Positions 1 to 7,373 of a DNA stretch of 32,409 nt are shown in pieces. A program made the position numbers and the translations under genes. The notes beneath the pieces are model-generated. The model made no database searches, was not told the origin of the DNA, and was given only the letters and a program-made list of their open reading frames with translations. Source of the stretch: Cellvibrionales bacterium UBA4435 (GTDB taxonomy: Bacteria > Pseudomonadota > Gammaproteobacteria > Pseudomonadales > Porticoccaceae). The DNA is taken from the NCBI GenBank assembly GCA_002390525.1, contig DGPR01000045.1:1-32409 (forward strand), given 5' to 3'. Numbering within the stretch: position 1 is the stretch's first letter; every line of letters starts with the position of its first letter.

Positions 1-144
1 ACATAAACAGTGGATTAAACTCAAGTCAGATTTTATAAATTTTTTGCGCAACTTGATAAACACAAAGATACAGATTTTCCATCAGCATTTCCTGAAATAG
101 AAAACTGGTGGAATACTAATAAGAATGCAGAGGTAATGACATGA
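1..144 (+). CDS. C-terminal end of an unidentified gene, possibly frameshifted
   Basis: An open frame covers 19-141 and stops at TGA 142-144, overlapping the ATG of the alternative oxidase gene (ATGA), which suggests co-transcription and translational coupling. The residues look like real protein: FFAQLDKHKDTDF, then PSAFPEIENWW near the end. The frame is closed by TAA at 16-18. The neighbouring frame from base 2 also reads plausibly (HKQWIKLKSDF) and would join smoothly if the T-run at 31-34 had one more T. Either the gene carries a one-base deletion or the assembly does. No family recognised; only the tail is visible. Confidence 0.35.
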
Positions 145-734
145 GAGATTGGTTTGCAGTGTCAATGACAAAGTTCTTCCGTTTTATGGCAGACACATTC
201 TTTGCCAAACGTTATGGACATAGAGCAATAGTATTAGAAACCATAGCAGGTGTACCAGGTATGGTAGCTGGTATGTGGTTGCATATGAAAAGTCTACGCA
301 AAATGAAAACAGGATACGGTCCAGATATTAGAGAAATGTTAGCAGAAGCAGAAAACGAGCGAATGCATTTAATGTTTTTTATAGAAATAGTACAACCAAA
401 TATATTTGAAAGATTATTGGTTTTATCTGCACAATTAATTTTTATGATATTTTATACAATTCTATATATAGTAAGTTATAAAACAGCACATAGGATGATC
501 GGATGCTTTGAAGAAGAAGCAGTAAAAAGTTATACAGATTACTTGGATATTGTAGAACGAGGTGAAGTAGAAAATGTCCCTGCACCTAGTTTAGCAATTG
601 AATATTATAAAATGAAAAAGAATGCAAAGTTATCCGACCTTATAAAATGTGTAAGAGCAGATGAACAACATCACAGTGAAATTAATCACAGATATGCAGA
701 TGGCGATACTTCTTACAAAAGAAAATGGACGTAG
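141..734 (+). CDS. aox: Alternative oxidase (AOX), quinol-oxidising
   Basis: Di-iron membrane-bound quinol oxidase that passes electrons from ubiquinol to oxygen without pumping protons. All four iron-binding motifs of the AOX family are visible: LET (E33), NERMH (E73, H76), EEEA (124-126) and RADEQHH (E175, H178). Hydrophobic stretches at about 31-48 and 92-112 fit the two monotopic membrane helices. At 197 residues it is short but near the length of bacterial AOX proteins, which lack the plant targeting peptide. The start is supported by AGAGG at 129-133 and the ATGA overlap with the preceding gene. The C-terminus is abrupt; a frame one base away continues for 17 more codons (725-778). AOX is uncommon in Gammaproteobacteria. 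It typically serves under nitric oxide, cyanide or oxidative stress, or when the cytochrome chain is limited; that role is inferred here. Confidence 0.93.
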   Translation: MRDWFAVSMTKFFRFMADTFFAKRYGHRAIVLETIAGVPGMVAGMWLHMKSLRKMKTGYGPDIREMLAEAENERMHLMFFIEIVQPNIFERLLVLSAQLIFMIFYTILYIVSYKTAHRMIGCFEEEAVKSYTDYLDIVERGEVENVPAPSLAIEYYKMKKNAKLSDLIKCVRADEQHHSEINHRYADGDTSYKRKWT

Positions 735-778
735 ATAAGGCCGTTGACGATCTTCTAAAGAAATTATTACCGTCTTGA
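725..778 (+). other. 17-codon reading frame overlapping the AOX stop
   Basis: ATG at 725 opens MDVDKAVDDLLKKLLPS and stops at 776-778, overlapping the last codons of the oxidase gene. The peptide is amphipathic and looks protein-like. One extra A in the run at 722-725 would fuse it to the oxidase C-terminus. It could be a lost C-terminal extension, a sequencing indel, or chance. No ribosome binding site of its own is clear. Confidence 0.15.
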
Positions 779-833
779 TTTCTTAAAGAGAATCAAATAT
801 TTTAGTTTCACTAGTTAACTGACAGAGGTTTTT

Positions 834-1274
834 ATGGAAATGAAGGAAATTAACTCAGAATCTGTGTGTAATATATTAAATGAAATCATGGAATATGAAT
901 TAGCTGGCGTTGTCAGATACACTCACTCCGCCATGATGGTCAGTGGACCATACAGGCTTCCAATTGTTAATTTTTTAAAAGATCAGGCTTCTGAATCATT
1001 GACACATGCTCAGCAGGCTGGAGAATTAATCGTTGGACTGGACGGCCACCCCAGCCAACGTATTGCTAAAATTAAAGAAACCCACAGGCATTCAATAAAA
1101 GATATTCTTGAAGAAAGTTTGGCCCATGAACAAGGCGCACTCAAGCTCTATAAAAAATTCTTAGAGAATGTTGCAGACAGATCAATTTATTTAGAAGAAT
1201 ATGCACGTGGTCTAATAGGGCAAGAGGAACAACATTCACTAGAACTAAAGGCAATGTTGAAAGACTTTGGGTAA
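834..1274 (+). CDS. Ferritin-like (bacterioferritin-type) di-iron protein
   Basis: A 146-residue four-helix-bundle protein of the bacterioferritin/ferritin-like superfamily, of the proteobacterial type with ESLxHAQQAGE in helix 2. Candidate metal ligands: E20/E22 (MEYELAG), E54 and H58 (ESLTHA), E94/E99 (EESLAHE) and E131/E132 plus H134 (EEQH). No heme-binding methionine is obvious. Likely role is iron binding, oxidation or storage, or a related redox function; substrate unproven. The start at 834 follows AGAGG (824-828); a second ATG lies six bases on. It follows the alternative oxidase by 99 bases in the same direction, so a shared transcript is possible. An imperfect inverted repeat (TTGATT 775-780, AATCAA 791-796) in the gap could separate them. 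Confidence 0.8.
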   Translation: MEMKEINSESVCNILNEIMEYELAGVVRYTHSAMMVSGPYRLPIVNFLKDQASESLTHAQQAGELIVGLDGHPSQRIAKIKETHRHSIKDILEESLAHEQGALKLYKKFLENVADRSIYLEEYARGLIGQEEQHSLELKAMLKDFG

Positions 1275-1499
1275 AATTATATCCGTTTTTATAAATTTTG
1301 TTTCTTATTGAAAGCGTCAAAGTCGTTATATACTTATCGGTTCTGAGGTAATTAAATTTAAAAAATAACTTGGCTATCTATGTATTTTGAGTTATTTTTG
1401 AATAATAGTATTTATTGTAATGAGGCATCTTTCGATATGAAAAAACCAAATATCTTCAAAAGAATGATAATGCTTTCTGTGTTGATGTGGAGAGTTATT

Positions 1500-1832
1500 A
1501 TGAATGTGAAATATAACCCGCTAAAATATGTTCCTTGCCCAAAACTTCAAGCTTATTTTATGCTAGTTTTGTTTGTTATTTGGAGTGTATTTTTTGGATT
1601 TATTGCTTCAGTTCATTTAGGGTTAGTGAATTACAGCACCGTAACAAGCATAATTATTCATTTATCTGTGCTTGTGCCTTTAGTTATAACAAATGCTGTA
1701 TTTATTGATGCAGAACGCGACGGTCACAAATGGCTCATCGAATGGGAGGCCGAGCAGTCAAAATATAAATTATTTACAAATCGCCTGAAAGCTAAAAACG
1801 CTGTTCTTTGGAAACCAAAAATATTTCAATAA
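1500..1832 (+). CDS. Small two-helix membrane protein, function unknown
   Basis: Not recognised. The open frame reaches back to an ATG at 1380, but the best ribosome site (GGAG at about 1489-1492) precedes ATG 1500, giving 110 residues that begin MNVKYNPLKYVPCPK. Two hydrophobic helices (about 19-40 and 49-68) are joined by a short loop. A charged, soluble tail rich in Lys, Glu and Trp follows (AERDGHKWLIEWEAEQ). The short hydrophobic helices with a polar tail suggest an inner-membrane anchor or oxidase-associated subunit, but that is guesswork. It lies 225 bases downstream of the ferritin-like gene on the same strand. Other possible starts are ATG 1437 and ATG 1380. Confidence 0.65.
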   Translation: MNVKYNPLKYVPCPKLQAYFMLVLFVIWSVFFGFIASVHLGLVNYSTVTSIIIHLSVLVPLVITNAVFIDAERDGHKWLIEWEAEQSKYKLFTNRLKAKNAVLWKPKIFQ

Positions 1833-1869
1833 CTAGTTATAATTAAATCATTTTAGATCAATCTTAGCG

Positions 1870-1891
1870 CCTAGATGTTTGGACATCTTGG
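1870..1891. terminator. Hairpin downstream of the two-helix protein gene
   Basis: CCTAGATGT (1870-1878), loop TTTG-type, then ACATCTTGG (1883-1891): nine positions paired except one T-T mismatch. The T-run that should follow a Rho-independent terminator is poor. It lies in the 180-base spacer before wecA, so a weak terminator or RNA-processing hairpin is the likely reading. Nothing else recognisable was seen in 1833-2012. Confidence 0.4.
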
Positions 1892-2012
1892 TGTATTAAA
1901 AATTACTTTATCTCTTAACAAAAAATAATTTGGTCATTTTTTGTGATCAGTTTGTTGGAACTCCCCTCATTACATATAATGTTAAGCAGAGACAAGAGCT
2001 GAAGGTTGTATA

Positions 2013-3053
2013 TTGATCATGATATTAGAATTTTGGCAGGCAAGTCTAATTGCAATGATCAGTGCTCTATGCGCGATAAAAATTCTTCGGCCAATAGCTA
2101 TAGATATAAATTTAGTAGATATTCCAGATGACCGAAAACAGCATGATGGAAGTGTTCCGCTCATAGGTGGCCTTTCGATATATTTTGGTTTGATGGTAGC
2201 AATTTACATCACCCAGCCTTTACCAGATAATTTATTTTATTTGCTAATGATTGCCTCATTGGTTTTGTTAATCGGCTTACTAGACGACCTTAAAGACTTG
2301 GGTATATGGCCGCGTATCCTAGTCCAAATTATTTCCTGTTTATTATTAGTATTATTTACCGATACTTGTATTACGTCCTTAGGCAGCCCATTCGGCTCAA
2401 ACGAAATTGAATTAGGCAAGCTTGCTATTCCTTTTACAATCTTTGCAGTAGTTGGTCTTGTTAATGCGTTTAATATGAGTGATGGTATTGACGGTTTGGC
2501 TGGATCTCTGGCAATTGTGACTATCATCGGTATAATTTTATTTGATGCTGTGACAAAAAACCCGCCGTTGTTAGGATTTTTATTAATGTTTAGTGCCGCT
2601 CTCTTGCCGTATTTGTTCACAAACCTTATTTCTGCACAAAAAATATTTTTAGGTGACGCTGGCAGCTTGCTGATTGGTTTTATTTTGGCATGGATTTTAG
2701 TATTTTTGAGTCAGGGTGACTCTAGATCAATGGTTCCAACATCAGTTTTGTGGTGTGTCGCCATTCCAGTAATAGACACTTTCACCGTATGCTTTCAGCG
2801 TATTCGCACTGGTAAATCACCGCTATCCGCAGATAGACAGCATTTCCACCATTTACTCTTAGACGCCGGTTTTTCTCCTAAAAAAGCTTTACTAATTATC
2901 TTATTTTTTGCTTCCAGTTTACTAGTTTTAGGTTTAATTCTTCAGCGGGTGTTTCCAAGTGCTAGCTTAAGCATATTTATTTTGATTACATTAGTTTATA
3001 TTTATTGGTCCTCCGTAAAAAAAAATGCTTTTACTATAGATAAAAACATATAA
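2013..3053 (+). CDS. wecA: WecA-type undecaprenyl-phosphate GlcNAc-1-phosphate transferase
   Basis: Polytopic membrane enzyme of the MraY/WecA family. It transfers a sugar-1-phosphate from a UDP-sugar to undecaprenyl phosphate, starting O-antigen or other surface polysaccharide synthesis. Family motifs seen: DIPDDRKQHDG with PLIGG (about 36-53), the metal-binding LLDD (D91, D92), NAFNMSDGIDGLAGS (151-165), FLGDAGS and the cytoplasmic SPLSADRQHFHHLL loop typical of WecA rather than MraY. Length 346 against about 367 in E. coli. The frame opens with TTG at 2013, seven bases after GAAGG; the next ATG is at 2019 with wider spacing, so either start is possible. No polysaccharide genes lie beside it, so the exact sugar is inferred. 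Confidence 0.85.
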   Translation: MIMILEFWQASLIAMISALCAIKILRPIAIDINLVDIPDDRKQHDGSVPLIGGLSIYFGLMVAIYITQPLPDNLFYLLMIASLVLLIGLLDDLKDLGIWPRILVQIISCLLLVLFTDTCITSLGSPFGSNEIELGKLAIPFTIFAVVGLVNAFNMSDGIDGLAGSLAIVTIIGIILFDAVTKNPPLLGFLLMFSAALLPYLFTNLISAQKIFLGDAGSLLIGFILAWILVFLSQGDSRSMVPTSVLWCVAIPVIDTFTVCFQRIRTGKSPLSADRQHFHHLLLDAGFSPKKALLIILFFASSLLVLGLILQRVFPSASLSIFILITLVYIYWSSVKKNAFTIDKNI

Positions 3054-3220
3054 TCCTGGCTTCTTGTCAATATAACGAAGAGTTTGTTTATCGTTTGTCT
3101 TTATTTAGGATAAAATACGTATTAAATTGAATTATTGTAAGTAATATGTGTGAAATTATTTATAGACTCAAATTTAAAAATACATATTTTAAAATCTAGT
3201 TCTTTCAATCAGAGGCAAGT

Positions 3221-3994
3221 ATGACGGAAATAATGACAGAGAAAGTAACACATGTGCATCATTGGAATGACACTTTGTTCAGTTTTCGAACTACTCGTGA
3301 TCAAAGTTTCCGTTTCAAAAACGGTCACTTCACAATGATCGGATTACCATCAGAAGGTCGCCCACTTTTAAGGGCCTATAGTTTCGCTAGTGCTAATTAT
3401 GAAAACGAACTTGAGTTTTTTAGTATTAAGGTTCCTGATGGAGCGCTCACCTCGAAACTACAGAACCTTGTAGTAGGTGATGAAGTTTTAGTTGGTAAAC
3501 GCTCACATGGTACTCTGATTCCGGATAATATGATTCCTGGAAAATATCTTTATCTATTGAGCACTGGAACTGGTCTTGCACCCTTTATGAGCATCATAAA
3601 GGATCCCGAGATTTACGATCAGTTTGACCGCGTGATACTTACCCACGGCGTTCGTGAAATATCAGAGTTAGCTTATGCTGATTATATTGAAAATATATTG
3701 CCAAATGATGAATATTTAGGCGAAATAGTCCGTGAAAAATTAGTTTACTATCCTACAGTAACTCGTGAACCCTATAAAAATAACGGGCGTTTAACTGAAC
3801 TAATGACCAGTGGGAAATTATTCTTAGACTTAAACCAACCTCATCCTAACGTAAATGACGATCGTTTTATGATTTGTGGAAGCCCAAGCATGATTAAAGA
3901 TTTAGTGGCAATTCTTAAATCAAAAGATTTTACCGAGGCACGGAACATTAAACTTGGCCATTATGTTATTGAAAGAGCATTCGTTGAATCTTAA
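3221..3994 (+). CDS. fpr: Ferredoxin--NADP+ reductase
   Basis: FAD enzyme moving electrons between NADPH and ferredoxin or flavodoxin, in the cytoplasm. It belongs to the bacterial subfamily of Azotobacter/Pseudomonas FPR. FAD motif RAYSFAS at 51-57, NADP site GTGLAPF at 116-122, MICGSP near the C-terminus, and the family ending HYVIERAFVES. Length 257 matches the family. Start supported by AGAGG eight or so bases upstream. The 167-base AT-rich spacer 3054-3220 presumably holds its promoter, but I see no convincing boxes. In relatives the gene is often induced by oxidative stress; no SoxR or FinR site was identified here. Confidence 0.93.
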   Translation: MTEIMTEKVTHVHHWNDTLFSFRTTRDQSFRFKNGHFTMIGLPSEGRPLLRAYSFASANYENELEFFSIKVPDGALTSKLQNLVVGDEVLVGKRSHGTLIPDNMIPGKYLYLLSTGTGLAPFMSIIKDPEIYDQFDRVILTHGVREISELAYADYIENILPNDEYLGEIVREKLVYYPTVTREPYKNNGRLTELMTSGKLFLDLNQPHPNVNDDRFMICGSPSMIKDLVAILKSKDFTEARNIKLGHYVIERAFVES

Positions 3995-4011
3995 ATATAA
4001 ATAACGAACGT

Positions 4012-5520
4012 TTAGTTTTTTTCGGTATTTTCTTTGATAAATTGCTCTGCTTTTTCAAAGATCAAAGTTTTCCGATCAATATCCATTCTATCTAGAGATC
4101 TAACTAGTACAGAGAGCCTAGGATTTGACTCATAAAACTTTCTGTTTTTTTCCATGAACCTCCAATATAGACCATCCACCACATCACACCAATCCCCCTT
4201 TTTATAATTACTCATTTTCAATATATAATTAGAACCGCAAGTATAGGGTTTAGTGGACATCAGGCCGCCGTCTGCATAAGTAGCCATTCCAAAAACATTT
4301 GGAGTCATAACCCAATCAGAAGAATCAACATACATCTCCATAAACCAGGTATAAATATTTTTAGGGTCTATTTCGCAGAGATTCATTAGATTACTAATTA
4401 CCATTAATCTTGGTATATGATGACTATATCCGTCATCAAGGGCGGTTCTTATACAGTCATCAAGAGGTGATATTCCAGTTGTTCCGTCATACCAGCTAGA
4501 TGTTAGACCGTTTTTATGGTTCCAATAATTCTGGTTCTGTTGGTACTCACCCTTTTCTTGATAGATCCCTCGAATAAACTCTCTCCAACCTAAAATTTGT
4601 CTAATTAAGCCTTCTACTGAATTCAATGGAGTTGAATTTTGTTTTGCAAAAGAAAGTGTTTTATCAATAACGTTGGCAGGAGACAACAGACCAATATTCA
4701 TCGATGCACTGAGACAGCTATGAAATAAAAAGTTTTTCCCTTCGAGCATCGCATCTTCATAGTGCCCAAAATTGTCTAGCCGTTGTTTTAAAAAAATCTC
4801 GAGCTGCACTTGCGCAGATTTTCTAGTAACTGGAAACCAAATATTTTTTAATGAACCTGGATGACTTGGAAAATTGTTTTCGATGGCACTTATTACCGCA
4901 TCATGATGAATCGACTGGGAGGTTTTTGGTATTTCTGGAATAGTTGTATTTGGTGGTATCTTTTTTCGATTATCCTCATCAAACGACCACTTGCCACCAA
5001 TAGGTTTTTTGTTTTCATCCAACAGAATATTGAATTTCTTTCTACCGAGTTGATAAAATGACGACATTCTGAATTTTTTCTTATCCTTAACAGCCTCATG
5101 AAATTCTTGCCTTGAAAACATAAACATCGGTGAACGATGAACTTTATAAGCTATTTTTTCTTTATCAAGCCTTGCAACAATTTCAACTTCTAGTGGCTTA
5201 TCTTCAATTTCAAAAAAATTTATCGTTTTTATCTGATTACTCATAACAAACTCTTTTAAAGAATCCGAATAAGGAAGATCTTTTTTTCGTTGATCTAATT
5301 TTAGATAATGTACCTTTATACCATTGAGCTGTAATTCATCCCTATATTCTCTCATGGCACAAAGAAATAGGTAAATTTTAAGCTTATGGTGTTTTTCGTA
5401 AGTGCATAACCCATAGTCCTCCGCCATATATACTATTTTGCAGTCATATTCTTTTAGTATTTTGGGATCAAATAATTGATTCCCAAAGATTACAAATAAG
5501 TTGCTTGCGGTATCTGTCAT
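4012..5520 (-). CDS. Cryptochrome/photolyase-family protein (FPRL / PhrB-like)
   Basis: 502-residue member of the deoxyribodipyrimidine photolyase-related family that includes bacterial (6-4) photolyases. It is probably a light-driven DNA repair or blue-light-sensing flavoprotein. The N-terminal Rossmann-like domain (1-130) begins with the typical FVIFGNQLF. The helical FAD domain shows GWREFIRG (311-318), DDGYSHHIPRLMV (362-374), SDWVMTPNVFGMATYADGG (401-419) and the NPRLS tail (466-470). PhrB-type enzymes hold a 4Fe-4S cluster with four cysteines, two of them in YCxxC after the NYI(N/L)xMS motif. Here that stretch reads MSNYKKGDWC, so YCxxC is missing, though C356, C428 and C445 lie near. 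It may be cluster-free or use altered ligands. Convergent with fpr. Confidence 0.85.
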   Translation of the reverse strand: MTDTASNLFVIFGNQLFDPKILKEYDCKIVYMAEDYGLCTYEKHHKLKIYLFLCAMREYRDELQLNGIKVHYLKLDQRKKDLPYSDSLKEFVMSNQIKTINFFEIEDKPLEVEIVARLDKEKIAYKVHRSPMFMFSRQEFHEAVKDKKKFRMSSFYQLGRKKFNILLDENKKPIGGKWSFDEDNRKKIPPNTTIPEIPKTSQSIHHDAVISAIENNFPSHPGSLKNIWFPVTRKSAQVQLEIFLKQRLDNFGHYEDAMLEGKNFLFHSCLSASMNIGLLSPANVIDKTLSFAKQNSTPLNSVEGLIRQILGWREFIRGIYQEKGEYQQNQNYWNHKNGLTSSWYDGTTGISPLDDCIRTALDDGYSHHIPRLMVISNLMNLCEIDPKNIYTWFMEMYVDSSDWVMTPNVFGMATYADGGLMSTKPYTCGSNYILKMSNYKKGDWCDVVDGLYWRFMEKNRKFYESNPRLSVLVRSLDRMDIDRKTLIFEKAEQFIKENTEKN

Positions 5521-5604
5521 ACTAAGCTGGCCCTCTTTCTAGCGCATCTTTCAACTGTTATGATGGAACATTATAAACGAACCACAACATAAGAGCGGAT
5601 TACT

Positions 5605-6384
5605 ATGTATAAATTTATTTTTGCACTGCTAGGTTTTCAGCTGTTAGGTTTATTCGGTGCTTTTCTAGGTTATTGTATTGGCAGTAGTATTGATCGAGCA
5701 AGAGTTTATGGAATTGGTGGTGTAAACCCTCTTGGTAACGCACGGCGTCAAAAAGTTTTCTTAGAAACAACATTTGTTTTAATGGGAAAACTAGCTAAAG
5801 CTGACGGCCATATTTCAAAAGACGAAATTAGTCATACTGAGGAATTTATAAAAAAAATAGGAATGACCGAACCTCACCGACAGGTTGCGATCCAGCAGTT
5901 TAAAAGAGGAGCTGAAGCATCTGACGATGAAATTTCAAGCACACTAGACGTATTTTTTCAGGTATGCGGACAGACCTCTCAGTTAAAACAGGCACTTCTG
6001 ATGTACTTAATCGTTATGGCGTTGGCTGATAACAATTTAGATTTATCTGAAGAAAAGTTTTTAGAAAAAATTGCGGTACGGCTCGGTTATAGTCAAACTG
6101 AATTTAAAAATTTCGTGGAGATGATTTTTAACCAAAGCCATTTTTCTGGGAATGGTCCTACAAGTGAATCTAGCATATCTGACGCGTATAAGGCTCTTGG
6201 CTTAACCAGTGAATCAACAGACCAAGAAATAAAGAAAACTTACCGCAAGCTAATGAGTCAAAATCATCCAGATAAATTAATGGGGCAAGGTTTACCGGAG
6301 GATATGATTAAAGTTGCTACAGAAAGGTCACAAGAAATACAAGCAGCATATGACTATCTAAAAAAACATCGAACTGAAATTTAA
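5605..6384 (+). CDS. djlA: DjlA-type membrane-anchored J-domain co-chaperone
   Basis: 259 residues with DjlA architecture. An N-terminal transmembrane helix (about 3-27, glycine-rich) comes first. A TerB-like alpha-helical domain follows (about 50-180; LAKADGHISKDE at 63-74 is its typical acidic motif). A C-terminal J-domain (about 192-258) carries HPD at 221-223. It stimulates DnaK ATPase activity at the inner membrane; E. coli DjlA influences capsule regulation through Rcs, which cannot be assumed here. ATG at 5605 follows AAGAGCGGA. It runs convergently into hexR, and the two coding regions overlap by four bases. Confidence 0.9.
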   Translation: MYKFIFALLGFQLLGLFGAFLGYCIGSSIDRARVYGIGGVNPLGNARRQKVFLETTFVLMGKLAKADGHISKDEISHTEEFIKKIGMTEPHRQVAIQQFKRGAEASDDEISSTLDVFFQVCGQTSQLKQALLMYLIVMALADNNLDLSEEKFLEKIAVRLGYSQTEFKNFVEMIFNQSHFSGNGPTSESSISDAYKALGLTSESTDQEIKKTYRKLMSQNHPDKLMGQGLPEDMIKVATERSQEIQAAYDYLKKHRTEI

Positions 6385-7238
6385 CTATTAATTGGTGCTC
6401 GTAAGCTCTCTAGTCCAATCTGAAGATCTAGCAGATGTTCTTGCAAATCACCCCCTTTGTGCTTAGCAACACCAATAGCTAGCACATCAATAATCACTAG
6501 ATGGGCTATGCGTGAGGACAGAGGAGTGTAGATTTCAATATCTTCTTTGGCATCTATACAAATAGGAATTGTTCCAGCAAAAGCAATAGGTGTGTCTGAA
6601 GGCGAAATCGTTATTACTATTGCTCCCCTCTTTTTTACTTCTTCAATAGCATTGATTAGTGTGGTCGTTCTACCGGATTGAGATATAGCGACCACAACGT
6701 CGCCAGGCCCCATTGATGTCGCAGACATGTTTTGAAGATGCGGATCAGCATATGCAGCAGTCGAAATTTGCAGCCTAAAAAATTTATGTTGAGCATCAAA
6801 AGCAACTGCTGCTGAGGCCCCAAAGCCAAAAAATTCTACTCTTTTTGCGGAACAAAGAGCTTCTACACCAAGATTAAGCATGTGCAAATCTATTGAATCT
6901 CTAGCCTTTAAAAGGGTGTCGACGGTTGAGTCAAAGACCTTAAATGTATATTCAGATACAGAGTCAGTTTCTGTTACTGCGATTTTTCCTTGGCTTGGGC
7001 TCGATGCAAGCTGTTGAGCAAGAGCCAGTTTGAATCCCTGAAAACCCGAGAAATTTATTGCTCTACAGAATCTTACTACTGTTGGCTCACTAACTTCTGC
7101 AGCCTCAGCTAAGTCAACGATTCTCATATGAATAACCTCAGCTAAATTATCTAAAATAAACTTAGCTACTTTCCGTTCAGATTTTCTCATGAGAGAAAAA
7201 TTTTCGCTTATCGTATTTGTAAGCTCTGCAGGTTTCAT
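6381..7238 (-). CDS. hexR: HexR-like RpiR-family transcription regulator
   Basis: 285-residue regulator. N-terminal RpiR helix-turn-helix (SERKVAKFIL at about 20-29; SEPTVVRFCR at 50-59) and a C-terminal SIS sugar-phosphate-binding domain (FFGFGASAAVAFDA at about 132-145). Similarity along the whole length to E. coli HexR, the sensor of 2-keto-3-deoxy-6-phosphogluconate controlling central carbon genes, is clear from memory. No zwf, edd or eda gene lies beside it, so the target set is unknown. A TTG at 7244 extends the frame by two codons, but AAGAGGA sits properly spaced from ATG 7238. Transcribed divergently from uvrD; a HexR-like inverted repeat lies in the gap. Confidence 0.82.
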   Translation of the reverse strand: MKPAELTNTISENFSLMRKSERKVAKFILDNLAEVIHMRIVDLAEAAEVSEPTVVRFCRAINFSGFQGFKLALAQQLASSPSQGKIAVTETDSVSEYTFKVFDSTVDTLLKARDSIDLHMLNLGVEALCSAKRVEFFGFGASAAVAFDAQHKFFRLQISTAAYADPHLQNMSATSMGPGDVVVAISQSGRTTTLINAIEEVKKRGAIVITISPSDTPIAFAGTIPICIDAKEDIEIYTPLSSRIAHLVIIDVLAIGVAKHKGGDLQEHLLDLQIGLESLRAPINS

Positions 7239-7264
7239 AAACAAATCCTCTTTTAAAGACCTAT

Positions 7265-7279
7265 TGTAGATAAATTATA
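7265..7279. promoter_or_regulatory. Possible HexR-type operator
   Basis: TGTAGATAAATTATA lies 27 bases upstream of the hexR start codon. It resembles the TGTA...TTACA inverted repeat I remember for gammaproteobacterial HexR sites, with mismatches in the second half. This would fit autoregulation. In such AT-rich DNA a chance match is quite possible. Confidence 0.25.
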
Positions 7280-7373
7280 AGAAAATGTAATTGAAGCAAT
7301 ATAAGGATAAATAATGTTCTTTAAGTGTTCAATATCGACCCATTCGATTGTGGATCTGTTAAAATTCGATAAT

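Noticed and set aside
1982..2164. 60-codon minus-strand frame across the wecA start
   Set aside because: Overlaps conserved wecA sequence; no motif or ribosome site.
3054..3220. Promoter boxes or a SoxR-type operator upstream of fpr
   Set aside because: Several TAAAAT-like hexamers but none with a properly spaced -35 box or dyad.
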